64,000 nucleotides of DNA from Desulfotruncus arcticus DSM 17038 (GTDB lineage Bacteria; Bacillota; Desulfotomaculia; Desulfotomaculales; Desulfallaceae), in the NCBI RefSeq assembly GCF_900113335.1, contig NZ_FOOX01000010.1, forward strand, positions 62,001 through 126,000. Direction: 5' to 3'. A program made the translations under genes and the position numbers. Position 1 is the first letter of the stretch, and each line of letters opens with the position of its first letter. Positions 1 through 8,267 of the stretch are shown here, piece after piece. Below the pieces are notes generated by a model. The model had not been told where the DNA came from and did no database searches. It saw nothing but the letters and a program-made list of their open reading frames with translations.

Positions 1-353
1 TACCACATAAAAGGGCTATCCAGACCGCCGGTGGGAATCAATAACAAGGCAATACCGACGGTCTCTACGCTAACCAGACCCAGCAAAGCAGTGGAAGCTT
101 CGCTGTTATGCTCATACAGGTACACCGAAACCCTTCCAGCCACCAGCAGGGCCGCAATTACCCCCAGTTTGAAATAAACCGGCGAATCCGGCGGTCCCAA
201 AAGGTAAAACAAAGATGTCAACAACCAGGAAATATAGCGGTATAGTTCCAAAACCCGGGGTCCGCCGGGCAGACCGGAGGAAAAAACCGGCAGCAAACGC
301 AGGTTTCCAATACCACCTGAATTATTTTCTTTGCCGGCAGTAAGCGTACTCAT
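1..353 (-). CDS. membrane protein N-terminus, probable sensor histidine kinase (partial, cut by window edge)
   Basis: An open frame begins with ATG at 353 and runs without a stop to the window edge (117 codons visible). It starts MSTLTAGKENNSGG, followed by hydrophobic stretches at about residues 38-52, 60-75 and 85-107. The visible part ends IPTGGLDSPFMWY. This arrangement of short hydrophobic helices resembles, from memory, the N-terminal membrane sensor of NarL-partner histidine kinases in Peptococcaceae; no kinase motif is inside the window, so the kinase call is inference. Its ATG overlaps the TGA of the DUF5305 gene upstream (ATGA), so the two are translationally coupled and co-transcribed. 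Confidence 0.55.
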   Translation of the reverse strand, partial: MSTLTAGKENNSGGIGNLRLLPVFSSGLPGGPRVLELYRYISWLLTSLFYLLGPPDSPVYFKLGVIAALLVAGRVSVYLYEHNSEASTALLGLVSVETVGIALLLIPTGGLDSPFMW

Positions 354-1504
354 ACCGTTGACCCCGTTTCAGAAATTACCCGTTCATTCATCGAGGACCG
401 CGGAGGCGCATCACTCCGTTCCGGAGCTTCATTGGAAGCCAGGTAACAATACAAAGTTTTACCGTCCGGCACACAGTAGCGGCAGGTGTTATTGCCGTCT
501 TCGCATATACTGATAATGCTCTTATCTCGCTCATCCGCCAGTTTGAGCAATTCTTTAAAGCTTTGTAAATGTATTACCGACAGCTCGCTATTAAGCAAGC
601 TGTTTTGAGCGGTGATAATCCGGCTCCGGTAACGGCGGTTAATGGTAAGGGCCTCGGACTCAAACGGCTTATTGCGGCGATATAAACCAAACAACCAAAC
701 AGCTGCTCCCAGGCCTAACAAAGTTAATCCACCAAAGATATACCTGGCATAAACAACCGGAACCCGGCAAACCAGAATATTTATGTAACCGGGTATAACT
801 TTGGTATCGGCTAAAGAAACAATATTTTCTTGTTGTAGTTTACTCTGGGAGATAATCCGGTTTTGTGAAAGAGAGAACGAAAGAGAAGGATTAAAGTCAT
901 TGGTAATTTCTTTGTTTGTAGCCTTGGTTTTGATAACCGGGGTTATGTCCAATAGATATCCGTTTCGGGGGCGTATTCCGGTTTCTTCTTCTACCTGTTT
1001 AATAAATTCCTGGATCGCCGGTAAAGGAACGATAAAGGCGTCATCAATAACCGGAAATGTTCCTGTTCCTTCAAATTTAGCTTCAGGGCTTAATATATAA
1101 TCCCGGCTCCACAAATCAACGTCATCTTCCCGGGCCCGCAGCTTTAAATCTACCGTTGACGTTCCCTCAACCGGAACTTTGGGATTAGACACTATATCCG
1201 CCTTTATTCCTACTTTAAACTCATCTATGATTTTGATGAAGTATTTTCCCGCTTGGTTGGTAAGCGGTTCCGGTTCGGGATAAAGTATGGACCTTTGGGG
1301 AATAACTGAATGGCTAAAGGTTACTCTTTGCTCCAGGGTTTGATTAATAACCTCTTTTTTAACCTCGGCCGGCGTAATCAAGGAATAGGCTGTAAGAATT
1401 AAAAACAAAACTGCAATAAGCATAACCGCCCATCGAATATGATGGGATAATAATTTTTTTTGTAAACCATAAGGTAATGAGGGTAATGTAGGTAATGCAG
1501 TAAT
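350..1504 (-). CDS. DUF5305-family membrane protein
   Basis: The protein has an N-terminal membrane helix (MLIAVLFLILTAYSL), a long extracytoplasmic beta-rich region, a second helix near its final third (YIFGGLTLLGLGAAVWLFGLY) and a cytoplasmic tail of about 100 residues. That order is typical of DUF5305 proteins, which often accompany exported low-complexity proteins and signal peptidases; their function is unknown. Starting at the ATG at 1423 would place the helix at residue 1 with no clear ribosome binding site. The frame is open upstream to a TGA, and the only well-placed site (GGGGGAG) precedes an ATT codon at 1504, which adds 27 residues including a basic KKLLSHHIR flank. I favour this rare ATT start. 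Coupled to the downstream membrane gene by an ATGA overlap. Confidence 0.7.
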   Translation of the reverse strand: MTALPTLPSLPYGLQKKLLSHHIRWAVMLIAVLFLILTAYSLITPAEVKKEVINQTLEQRVTFSHSVIPQRSILYPEPEPLTNQAGKYFIKIIDEFKVGIKADIVSNPKVPVEGTSTVDLKLRAREDDVDLWSRDYILSPEAKFEGTGTFPVIDDAFIVPLPAIQEFIKQVEEETGIRPRNGYLLDITPVIKTKATNKEITNDFNPSLSFSLSQNRIISQSKLQQENIVSLADTKVIPGYINILVCRVPVVYARYIFGGLTLLGLGAAVWLFGLYRRNKPFESEALTINRRYRSRIITAQNSLLNSELSVIHLQSFKELLKLADERDKSIISICEDGNNTCRYCVPDGKTLYCYLASNEAPERSDAPPRSSMNERVISETGSTV

Positions 1505-1530
1505 TGTTATCTCCCCCTGTCAATTATTTA

Positions 1531-1566
1531 TTCAGTACTCAGGAGTCAGAATTCAGTAGTCAGAAT
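1531..1566. repeat. GAGTCAG-type dispersed intergenic repeat (copy 1)
   Basis: The stretch reads TTCAGTACTCAGGAGTCAGA followed by ATTCAGTAGTCAGAAT. The same words (CTCAGGAGTCAGAATTCAG and its complement) recur at 8271, 56271 and 60975. They look like a small interspersed element or recombination scar. Here it lies between the exported-protein gene and DUF5305. Confidence 0.7.
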
Positions 1567-1619
1567 GCCTGCCCGGTTCTCCTCACACCGGCCTTGGCTT
1601 TTAGCTTTTGGCTTTGGTT

Positions 1620-2084
1620 TTATGGTCCTTCCCCCTCAATTGCTTCCACATATACCTCAACATCAAAATTTATCTCGGCCTGTCCTCCATCCCATTCAGC
1701 CGTTACCGTTCCTCTATAGTTATGTAGACCCGGTTCCTCAGCACCTGGAATTGCTATTTTAAGATCTGTAGAATCCCCGGGTGACAAATATAAATCGTCT
1801 ACATCAAACTCACCGGTACCGACAACCGTTATTTCTACTATTTCAGACTTATTGTTGGTAATAGTACCACAGCTGTCGGAAAAACCTTGTGTAATAGACA
1901 ACGAAGGCGGTATATCCACCGCAATAAGGGCTTCTTTTGAGTCAACTATCGTTAACCCGGCTTCATTTTTAACTTGAGCAGATGTATACCCCCAAACACC
2001 GAACAACATCCCTGCTGCCAAGACCACTAAAACGCCGACCCCCAGGGCAAGCCTCAAGTACCCTTTGTCATTACCCTGCAACAT
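1620..2084 (-). CDS. small exported/anchored beta-rich protein
   Basis: A 154-residue protein with a short basic N-terminus and one hydrophobic helix at about residues 12-33 (LALGVGVLVVLAAGMLFGVW), consistent with a signal anchor or uncleaved signal. The rest is acidic and beta-rich with spaced glycines (SPGDSTDLKIAIPGAEEPG), reminiscent of an Ig-like or TasA/DUF1102-type exported protein. The start is supported by AAAGGAGTG upstream of ATG. It lies directly upstream of the DUF5305 gene, and the pairing of a small exported protein with DUF5305 recurs in other bacteria and archaea. Substrate or structural role is unknown. Confidence 0.55.
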   Translation of the reverse strand: MLQGNDKGYLRLALGVGVLVVLAAGMLFGVWGYTSAQVKNEAGLTIVDSKEALIAVDIPPSLSITQGFSDSCGTITNNKSEIVEITVVGTGEFDVDDLYLSPGDSTDLKIAIPGAEEPGLHNYRGTVTAEWDGGQAEINFDVEVYVEAIEGEGP

Positions 2085-2113
2085 AACAACACTCCTTTAT
2101 TAAATTTAATTTA

Positions 2114-2461
2114 TTATTTGTGACGCACAAGTTTGTCAAACTTGTCCTTGGTAACGGGACAAAGCAGATAACCGTAAGCGCCTATTTCATAAGCATTAAG
2201 CGCATAATCACGCTCATCCGAAACAAAAACAACCCTGATGTTTTGATCTAAAGCCATAACGATACCGCCGGTTTTAAGCCCGGGTATTTCATCATTTCCA
2301 AGCCGGATAAAAACAAGATCGGGGTTCTCTCTTGCGATTCTTTTCAACAAATCGTCAGGCTTTGCAAAAACTGCGACAACCTTAACCAGAGCATTCTCAG
2401 ACAGCCAGAGCAGCATTTTATCCAGAGTCTCGCCTTCCGCCTCCAATAGGTATACCTTCAT
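2114..2461 (-). CDS. stand-alone receiver-like protein without catalytic residues (pseudo-receiver)
   Basis: About 115 residues with a CheY-like fold pattern: MKVYLLEAEG, NPDLVFIRLGNDEIPGL, RVVFVSDERDYALNAYEIGAYGYLL, CPVTKDKFD. It resembles the receiver half of LytTR-type regulators, but the acidic pair after strand 1 is EAE, the expected phospho-acceptor Asp after DLVF is Arg (FIRL), and the expected Lys before Pro is Cys (LLCPV). It should not be phosphorylated normally. There is no output domain; the frame ends at VRHK. It sits downstream of the hybrid kinase gene whose last module is LytS/YehU-like, so it may be a decayed or signalling-only partner. A TTG at 2464 could also start it. Confidence 0.6.
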   Translation of the reverse strand: MKVYLLEAEGETLDKMLLWLSENALVKVVAVFAKPDDLLKRIARENPDLVFIRLGNDEIPGLKTGGIVMALDQNIRVVFVSDERDYALNAYEIGAYGYLLCPVTKDKFDKLVRHK

Positions 2462-2542
2462 CAACGCACATCCCGACTTTTAATTACTTTATATCAAAAG
2501 ATTCTCCCCAAATTCTCCCCAAACCGCCCCCGGGAGGCCAAG

Positions 2543-2590
2543 CAAAAAAGCTGCAAAACCAATATTATCAAAGGTTTCACAGCTTTTTTA
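2543..2590 (-). terminator. Rho-independent terminator after the hybrid kinase gene
   Basis: An imperfect stem pairs AAAAAAGCTGCAAAACC with GGTTTCACAGCTTTTTT around a loop of about 14 nt. It lies just beyond the kinase stop codon at 2617 and has A/T runs on both sides, so it could act in either direction. Confidence 0.55.
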
Positions 2591-2616
2591 AACTATGCTG
2601 ATCAAAATTATAATAA

Positions 2617-5600
2617 TTATTTTTTTATAGGAATAATAAAAATAACTTCCGTGCCTTCGCCCGGTTTACTTTTTATTTCAAGTCCTTTTCCGGAAATTTT
2701 TTTAAGCCTTTTTTCAATATTGCCAAGGCCGATACCTTTTTTCCGCTCGTCCCCCAGGACCTCTTTCAACTTGGCCTCATCCATGCCGATACCATTATCT
2801 TTAATCATGACCTGTACAGCTTTTTCAACTCTTTTGACCACCACGTCAACACGGCCGCCCTCAGGCTTTGGCAGAATCCCGTGAATAATGGCATTTTCAA
2901 TCAAAGGCTGAATCATCAAGACGGGAAACCTGACCTCCATATCTCCCAAAAGCTGAAAATCCACCGCAAGACGCTCCTCAAAGCGGGCTTTTTCTATTTC
3001 AACATAGGCTTTGGCCAGATCAAGCTCATTCTTTAACGGCACAAATTGGCTTAAATCCTTGAAGTCAAAGCTCCTTCGCAAATAATCACTAAAGTCGATC
3101 ATTAAGTTCCGCGCATTTTTTATATCGTCTCGCGAAATGGAGATAATCGTATTTAATGCGTTGTACAAAAAATGAGGCTTGATTTGCGCCTGCAAAAATG
3201 CCATTTCCGCCGCTATGGCTTTGTCCACGGATGCTTTGAGCTGTATCAGCGTATTAACTCTGGCCAAAAGCTCTTCCACATCGAAAGGCTTGGCCAGATA
3301 ATCATTCGCCCCGGATTCTATACCTGTGACAATATCACTTATTGTTGTTCTGGCTGTCAACATCAATACGGGCAGTTCGGAAACTGAAAAGCTTTTGCGA
3401 ATTTCACGGCATATATCATACCCTGACAGTTCCGGCAGCATCACGTCCAAAATGACCAGGGACACATCCTCCGCCGCTTTGAATTCCGCAAAGAATTCCC
3501 TGCTTGAAGTAACTGCCGTGACTGAATAATTATTCATTTTAAGAATACCTGCCAGAGACATCAGATTGGATCTATGATCATCCACCAGCATGATATGGGG
3601 GCCGTCCGTTTTATGTCTGTACGGGAACTTTTCAATATGCTTTTCACTGTATTCAGCAGCTGCTATTTCAGCTCTCGCCGTTTTATATGGCCATGATTTT
3701 TTTTCAGCAGCTTCCTTGGCAGCCGGAATGGAGCAATAGAATCTTGAACCAATCCCGAGCTTTGATTCAACACGTATTTTACCGCCATGCGCCTCAACCA
3801 GATATCTGGTAATGGGAAGCCCCAACCCTGTACCTCCGTTGCTTCGGCTCAGGGAAGCTTCAAGCTGGTGGAAGGATTCAAATACGATGTCAAGCTTGTC
3901 TTCCGGAATGCCGATTCCCGTATCCTCAACACAAATTTCAACAACATCTCCCGCTTCCGTTGCCGACACTTTGACATATCCGGTTTCCGTGAATTTTAAC
4001 GCGTTTCCGACAAGATTATACAGTATCTGAAGCATCCTGTTTTCATCTGCAAGAATATTGGGCAGGTCATTTGGCAGGTCAATGAGCATTTGTAGATCTT
4101 CTGCTTTATATAACCTGCCAAGCTCATTCATAACGCTTTCAACAATACGTTTCATAGTGACAGGCTCAGGGTTCATTTTTAAATCAAAGTGCTTAAGTTT
4201 AGAATAATCCAGAATATTGTTGATCAGGTTGGCAAGACGTTTTCCGCTGGTTGTAATCATGGAAAGGCAAGCTTTCTGATCTTCGTTTACCGGACCCTCG
4301 GTACCTCTGGATAAACCATCAGCAAGGTTGATTATGGCGTTAAGCGGCGTCCTTAATTCATGGGAGGTGCTGGCAAGAAACTCATCCTTCAGACTGTCAA
4401 GCTTCATTAGCTTTTCCGACATGGTTTTGGCGTCATTGAAGGCTTTGGCAAACCGTCTGGCCAGAATAAAGGACTGCAGAAAAAGAAAAATAAAGAAGCC
4501 AAAGGAGGAAAGCTCCCCGATACTGGATAATATGATGTCGTTATGATAAAGCACCGCATGGACACCTCCCAATGCGACGGCCAAAGTTCCAACCATGATG
4601 ATTGCAGAGTCCACTTTGGTCATGGGAAAGGCTCTTGCAGCGCAGATGACCGCGTAGAAGGCAATTGCAAGCGCCACAGCTTCAATGGGGTAGGTCAGGC
4701 TTGTATATATGTATATGGGCGCCAGCATTGTAAACAAAGTCATTCCGGAGGCATAGACGACAAATACCCGCAGCAGCTTTCTGGAGGTATGTTCGGGAAA
4801 AAGCTCGCCGATCAGAAATGCAAGCGCGACAGAAGACCAATAAAGGGTGAAATAATCTATCATTACGATGATGTGATAGCCAACCCATGGAAATATTTTA
4901 CTGATAGAATAGTCTCCGTAAATCGCAGTCCTTCCGATCGCAATCAGGCACAGAAAAACAAAATACAGGCTGCTTTTATCCTCACGGCGCATAAAGAATA
5001 TACTGAGGTAATAAAGCGCCATGATCAGGAAGGCTCCAAGTAAAAACATATCTTTATAGGCAATGTTCCGGTCATACGCTGCTATTCCTTCAGCGGAACC
5101 CATGTATACCGGATACCACACTCCTCCGCGGGCGTATGAGAAATTTGCCACCTGGAGGATAATGTCGAAGTCCCGGGAGGGCGGCATAAATTCCACTTTG
5201 ACAGGCAGGTACTGGGGGCTGTAATGCTGTCCGTCCATTCCGACTCTGCCGTTGGCAGCAAACAGCTCGTTGTTTACATATAACCTGAAGGCGGTTGAAG
5301 CGGTAGGCATTCTTATAGCAATTTTCTTGCTAATATCCATATTTTTAATTTTAAGCCTGTAGGTTGCAAATCCGAATCCCGGCAGATTTTTACCGTTAAT
5401 CTTATAGCTATTCCACACTGCCGGTACTTTAGCCATAATATCAGGTTTCCGACTGCCGTCACTCAAATCATGGTAAGCATAAAACTTCTGCCAAAAAAAT
5501 TCCCATTCACCACTTAAATTTATCATGCCATGGCTGTCTGAATGCCAATTTGCCACATCGAGACTGCCATTAATAATCTTAGGCACACCGGATGAGTCTT

Positions 5601-5703
5601 TGTCCACGGCAAAAAACATTACCCCCAAAAGAACTAAAACTATTAACAGTAGTAGACCTAAAAATATCTTGAATTTTATATCTTTTAAAATGTCTAACAG
5701 CAC
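2617..5703 (-). CDS. hybrid sensor kinase: 7TMR-DISM sensor, HisKA kinase, receiver and LytS/YehU kinase module
   Basis: 1028 residues. In order: membrane helix (about 13-32), 7TMR-DISM extracellular sensor (about 50-195, with LSGEWEFFW and FATYRLKI), seven helices (about 215-415), HisKA with phospho-acceptor His in STSHELRTPLN (about 448), HATPase with DTGIGIP and GTGLGLPI (about 545-660), receiver with acceptor Asp in LVILDVMLP (about 753) and Lys in AKPFD, then a His_kinase/YehU module with IKPHFLYN (about 844) and a second HATPase with GIGLGNIEKRL. It is thus two kinases of different families joined by a receiver. The start is GTG with GAGG upstream. Downstream are the pseudo-receiver and exported-protein genes. 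The ligand is unknown; DISM sensors often bind carbohydrates or other small ligands. Confidence 0.92.
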   Translation of the reverse strand: MLLDILKDIKFKIFLGLLLLIVLVLLGVMFFAVDKDSSGVPKIINGSLDVANWHSDSHGMINLSGEWEFFWQKFYAYHDLSDGSRKPDIMAKVPAVWNSYKINGKNLPGFGFATYRLKIKNMDISKKIAIRMPTASTAFRLYVNNELFAANGRVGMDGQHYSPQYLPVKVEFMPPSRDFDIILQVANFSYARGGVWYPVYMGSAEGIAAYDRNIAYKDMFLLGAFLIMALYYLSIFFMRREDKSSLYFVFLCLIAIGRTAIYGDYSISKIFPWVGYHIIVMIDYFTLYWSSVALAFLIGELFPEHTSRKLLRVFVVYASGMTLFTMLAPIYIYTSLTYPIEAVALAIAFYAVICAARAFPMTKVDSAIIMVGTLAVALGGVHAVLYHNDIILSSIGELSSFGFFIFLFLQSFILARRFAKAFNDAKTMSEKLMKLDSLKDEFLASTSHELRTPLNAIINLADGLSRGTEGPVNEDQKACLSMITTSGKRLANLINNILDYSKLKHFDLKMNPEPVTMKRIVESVMNELGRLYKAEDLQMLIDLPNDLPNILADENRMLQILYNLVGNALKFTETGYVKVSATEAGDVVEICVEDTGIGIPEDKLDIVFESFHQLEASLSRSNGGTGLGLPITRYLVEAHGGKIRVESKLGIGSRFYCSIPAAKEAAEKKSWPYKTARAEIAAAEYSEKHIEKFPYRHKTDGPHIMLVDDHRSNLMSLAGILKMNNYSVTAVTSSREFFAEFKAAEDVSLVILDVMLPELSGYDICREIRKSFSVSELPVLMLTARTTISDIVTGIESGANDYLAKPFDVEELLARVNTLIQLKASVDKAIAAEMAFLQAQIKPHFLYNALNTIISISRDDIKNARNLMIDFSDYLRRSFDFKDLSQFVPLKNELDLAKAYVEIEKARFEERLAVDFQLLGDMEVRFPVLMIQPLIENAIIHGILPKPEGGRVDVVVKRVEKAVQVMIKDNGIGMDEAKLKEVLGDERKKGIGLGNIEKRLKKISGKGLEIKSKPGEGTEVIFIIPIKK

Positions 5704-5867
5704 AGCGTCGCCTCGTTTTTCCCAGCCGGTTGCTATTTAATTATCCTTGCAATAAACCTTTTCCTGTTAACGACTGCAAAAATACTACACAAAACTCCCT
5801 TTATTTAAAATTAAGCTCCATTGTATTTCCCTCCATCCTTTAAACCTAAGCGCAGGCGAGGGTAAAA

Positions 5868-5908
5868 AATAATCCCCACTTTGTTGGCAAAGTGGGGATT
5901 ATTTTACG
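5868..5908 (-). terminator. Rho-independent terminator of the GGDEF/EAL gene
   Basis: A perfect 16-bp stem (AATAATCCCCACTTTG and its complement) with a TTGG loop lies about 30 bases beyond the stop at 5936. Flanking A and T runs make it bidirectional. Confidence 0.85.
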
Positions 5909-5935
5909 CTTATAATGCGCAGATGTATAGTTCAT

Positions 5936-8254
5936 TTATTTAAATGCAGATCTACTCTGATTTTCCTTATACCTCCTGTCTCTGGTAAAAACGCTTTTAC
6001 CAAAAGTTTTGGCATATTTCTTCAACTCGGCCGATAATTGAACTATATCCTGCAAAGAAGAGGCTTGACCCTTATCGCCGCAATCAATAATAGCCATTGA
6101 TATGGCGATTATCGGGAAGCATTTATCGTTGCCGTCCCTGTCTTTGCCTTGAATACATCCATGCTGCCTGTCTAAAGGATCATAACGTTGAGGAATAATC
6201 CTATCAAACAAGCGGATTATTCTTCGGCAAATCTTTTCTACTGCAACACATCCAACGATAACAATAAAATCATCACCACCAATATGACCAACAAAGCTGT
6301 TTTTTGAGTCATATTTATTGACGCAGTGTTGTATTATCCTGGAAGTTAATAAAATGATCCTATCGCCTTCTTCAAAACCATATTTATCATTATACGATTT
6401 GAAATTATTAAGATCACAATAGATTAATGAAAAATTTTCCCCTGCAGAGAGCCTGGTATTAATTTCATCCTCAATCATTTTATTACCGGGCAAACCGGTA
6501 AGCGGGTTGGCCCTGCGGGCATATTCCAATTGTATTCTGGTCATGGCGTCCAATAAAGTTTGAACCGATAAAATACCGGCATACTCACCATGACTGGTAA
6601 TGACTATAATATCGTAAAGCTTTGAACTTTCCCTTGACATCGACATCTGAGACACAACCTGAATCGGATCACTACTATCCACCATCAGCGGCCGTTTATC
6701 CATGATAGTTTCAATTGGTTTATTAAGATAAAGGGACATGCCATAAAGCGTTGACAGCTCTTGATAAAGGTCTTGCTTCATAACTATGCCCAGTGGTTTA
6801 TTGTTTTCCAGAACAACTACACCGGCTTCATTCGGATTGCTGCTAAAGAATTCCTTAACCTCCTTAACAAGAACTCTCCGGCCCACTGTATGACACTTTT
6901 CCATAATATCACTGACTGGAATGGTATAGCGCCAGAACTTCCGTTTGCCACCCAAATCCGTGTTAAGTATATTTATTACTACTTTCTTTTCGGGATTAGG
7001 TTTTGGATACTCCGGCCTGGCAAATATATAGCCCTGACCGTAATGAACCCCAAGGTCCATAACGGTATTAAGATCGGTTTCGCTTTCAATTCCCTCGGCA
7101 ATTATTTTACAGCCTATTTTTTCGGCGAAAATTACAATAGTTTCCATTAATGCTTTTTTCACCGGATCATAACTTATCCCCTGTACCAAAGACATATCCA
7201 TTTTTAAAAAATCCGGTCTGATTAAGGCTATGGTACTGAGACTGGAAAACCCGGAACCAACATCATCAACAGCCACCATATAACCTTGATCCCGGTAGTG
7301 ATTGAGCGTTTTTCTGAAATTAGGGAAGTTTGCCGCATCAGTATGCTCTGTGATCTCAAAAACTATATTATTAGACTTAACACCAATTACATCTATATAT
7401 TTTAAGGTTTCACCGCTGACAAAATTAGGGTCGCTGATAGTGCCTGGGTTAATATTTAAAAATAATTTCTGATCAGAATTAAGATCACCAATGGCTGAAA
7501 TTGCCTTCTTTCTGCATAATCTTTCCAAGGGATATAACATATCCACCTCCTCAGCAAAACTAAAAAGCACCGCGGGAGAATGAAAGTGCCCATCTATCGG
7601 GCCTCTGGTAAGAGCCTCCCACCCCAGCGTACTACCGTTTTCCAATGAAACTATCGGTTGAAAAACCGCATTAACGTTTTCTGTGTGCAGGATTTTTTTA
7701 AATTCCTCCAATAACCCGACCTTTTTATGGTCAAGCAGGCCATGGGCTACCTTCTGGGCCTCCCTGAACGCCACATAAAGCTGGTGCTCCAGATCTTTCA
7801 TGCTATTGATTACAATTAAAGAGAACCCCACCCTAATATCAAAAGTCCACCCTGTTTGCGTAAAACAATGTTTATTAATATTTTCTTTAAGGGCGATACT
7901 CAGAGTTATGGCAATGTTTTGCAGCTCACTATCCTGATATTTACTATTGGGGCACAGCACTATAAAATCATCGCCCATTACCCGGTCAATAATTAGTTCA
8001 TTATTGTTAAGCGACATCATTTGTGGAAATGCCGAATGGATCTGGTTGTTTACATATTTAAGAACTGTCTTTGCCGTGTCTAATCCAAGCAATTGTTCAA
8101 ATTTACTAAAGTTAACTATATCAAGATAAAACAGAATGAAATTCCCGTTTATATTCTTGCTGTTTGACATGATTAATTTGCTGATTGGCCTGGTAACAAT
8201 GGAACCATTATTATTTTTATGTGCTAATAATTTCTTCCAAAAATTAAGCTGCAA
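5936..8254 (-). CDS. GGDEF-EAL-CBS-CBS-GGDEF cyclic-di-GMP protein
   Basis: About 772 residues, cytosolic, with no membrane helix. An N-terminal GGDEF-like domain has a degenerate signature (VMGDDFIV, about residue 94). An EAL domain follows (about 190-415) with the intact EALTR, NINPGTI, EITEH, DDVGSGFSS and AEGIE motifs expected of active phosphodiesterases. Then a CBS pair (about 445-575, PVSDIM and IETIM) and a C-terminal GGDEF domain (about 585-735) with GHIGGDDFIV, compatible with diguanylate cyclase activity. Architecture suggests a bifunctional c-di-GMP enzyme gated by nucleotides at the CBS pair. I place the start at TTG 8254, six bases after GAGGTG. This avoids overlap with the chemoreceptor gene and the repeat between them; upstream in-frame codons to 8299 are possible. 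Confidence 0.9.
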   Translation of the reverse strand: MQLNFWKKLLAHKNNNGSIVTRPISKLIMSNSKNINGNFILFYLDIVNFSKFEQLLGLDTAKTVLKYVNNQIHSAFPQMMSLNNNELIIDRVMGDDFIVLCPNSKYQDSELQNIAITLSIALKENINKHCFTQTGWTFDIRVGFSLIVINSMKDLEHQLYVAFREAQKVAHGLLDHKKVGLLEEFKKILHTENVNAVFQPIVSLENGSTLGWEALTRGPIDGHFHSPAVLFSFAEEVDMLYPLERLCRKKAISAIGDLNSDQKLFLNINPGTISDPNFVSGETLKYIDVIGVKSNNIVFEITEHTDAANFPNFRKTLNHYRDQGYMVAVDDVGSGFSSLSTIALIRPDFLKMDMSLVQGISYDPVKKALMETIVIFAEKIGCKIIAEGIESETDLNTVMDLGVHYGQGYIFARPEYPKPNPEKKVVINILNTDLGGKRKFWRYTIPVSDIMEKCHTVGRRVLVKEVKEFFSSNPNEAGVVVLENNKPLGIVMKQDLYQELSTLYGMSLYLNKPIETIMDKRPLMVDSSDPIQVVSQMSMSRESSKLYDIIVITSHGEYAGILSVQTLLDAMTRIQLEYARRANPLTGLPGNKMIEDEINTRLSAGENFSLIYCDLNNFKSYNDKYGFEEGDRIILLTSRIIQHCVNKYDSKNSFVGHIGGDDFIVIVGCVAVEKICRRIIRLFDRIIPQRYDPLDRQHGCIQGKDRDGNDKCFPIIAISMAIIDCGDKGQASSLQDIVQLSAELKKYAKTFGKSVFTRDRRYKENQSRSAFK

Positions 8255-8267
8255 CTTAAACACCTCA

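Noticed and set aside
4543-5043. 166-codon plus-strand frame inside the hybrid kinase
   Set aside because: Lies antisense to the seven-helix region; no start site and no family resemblance.
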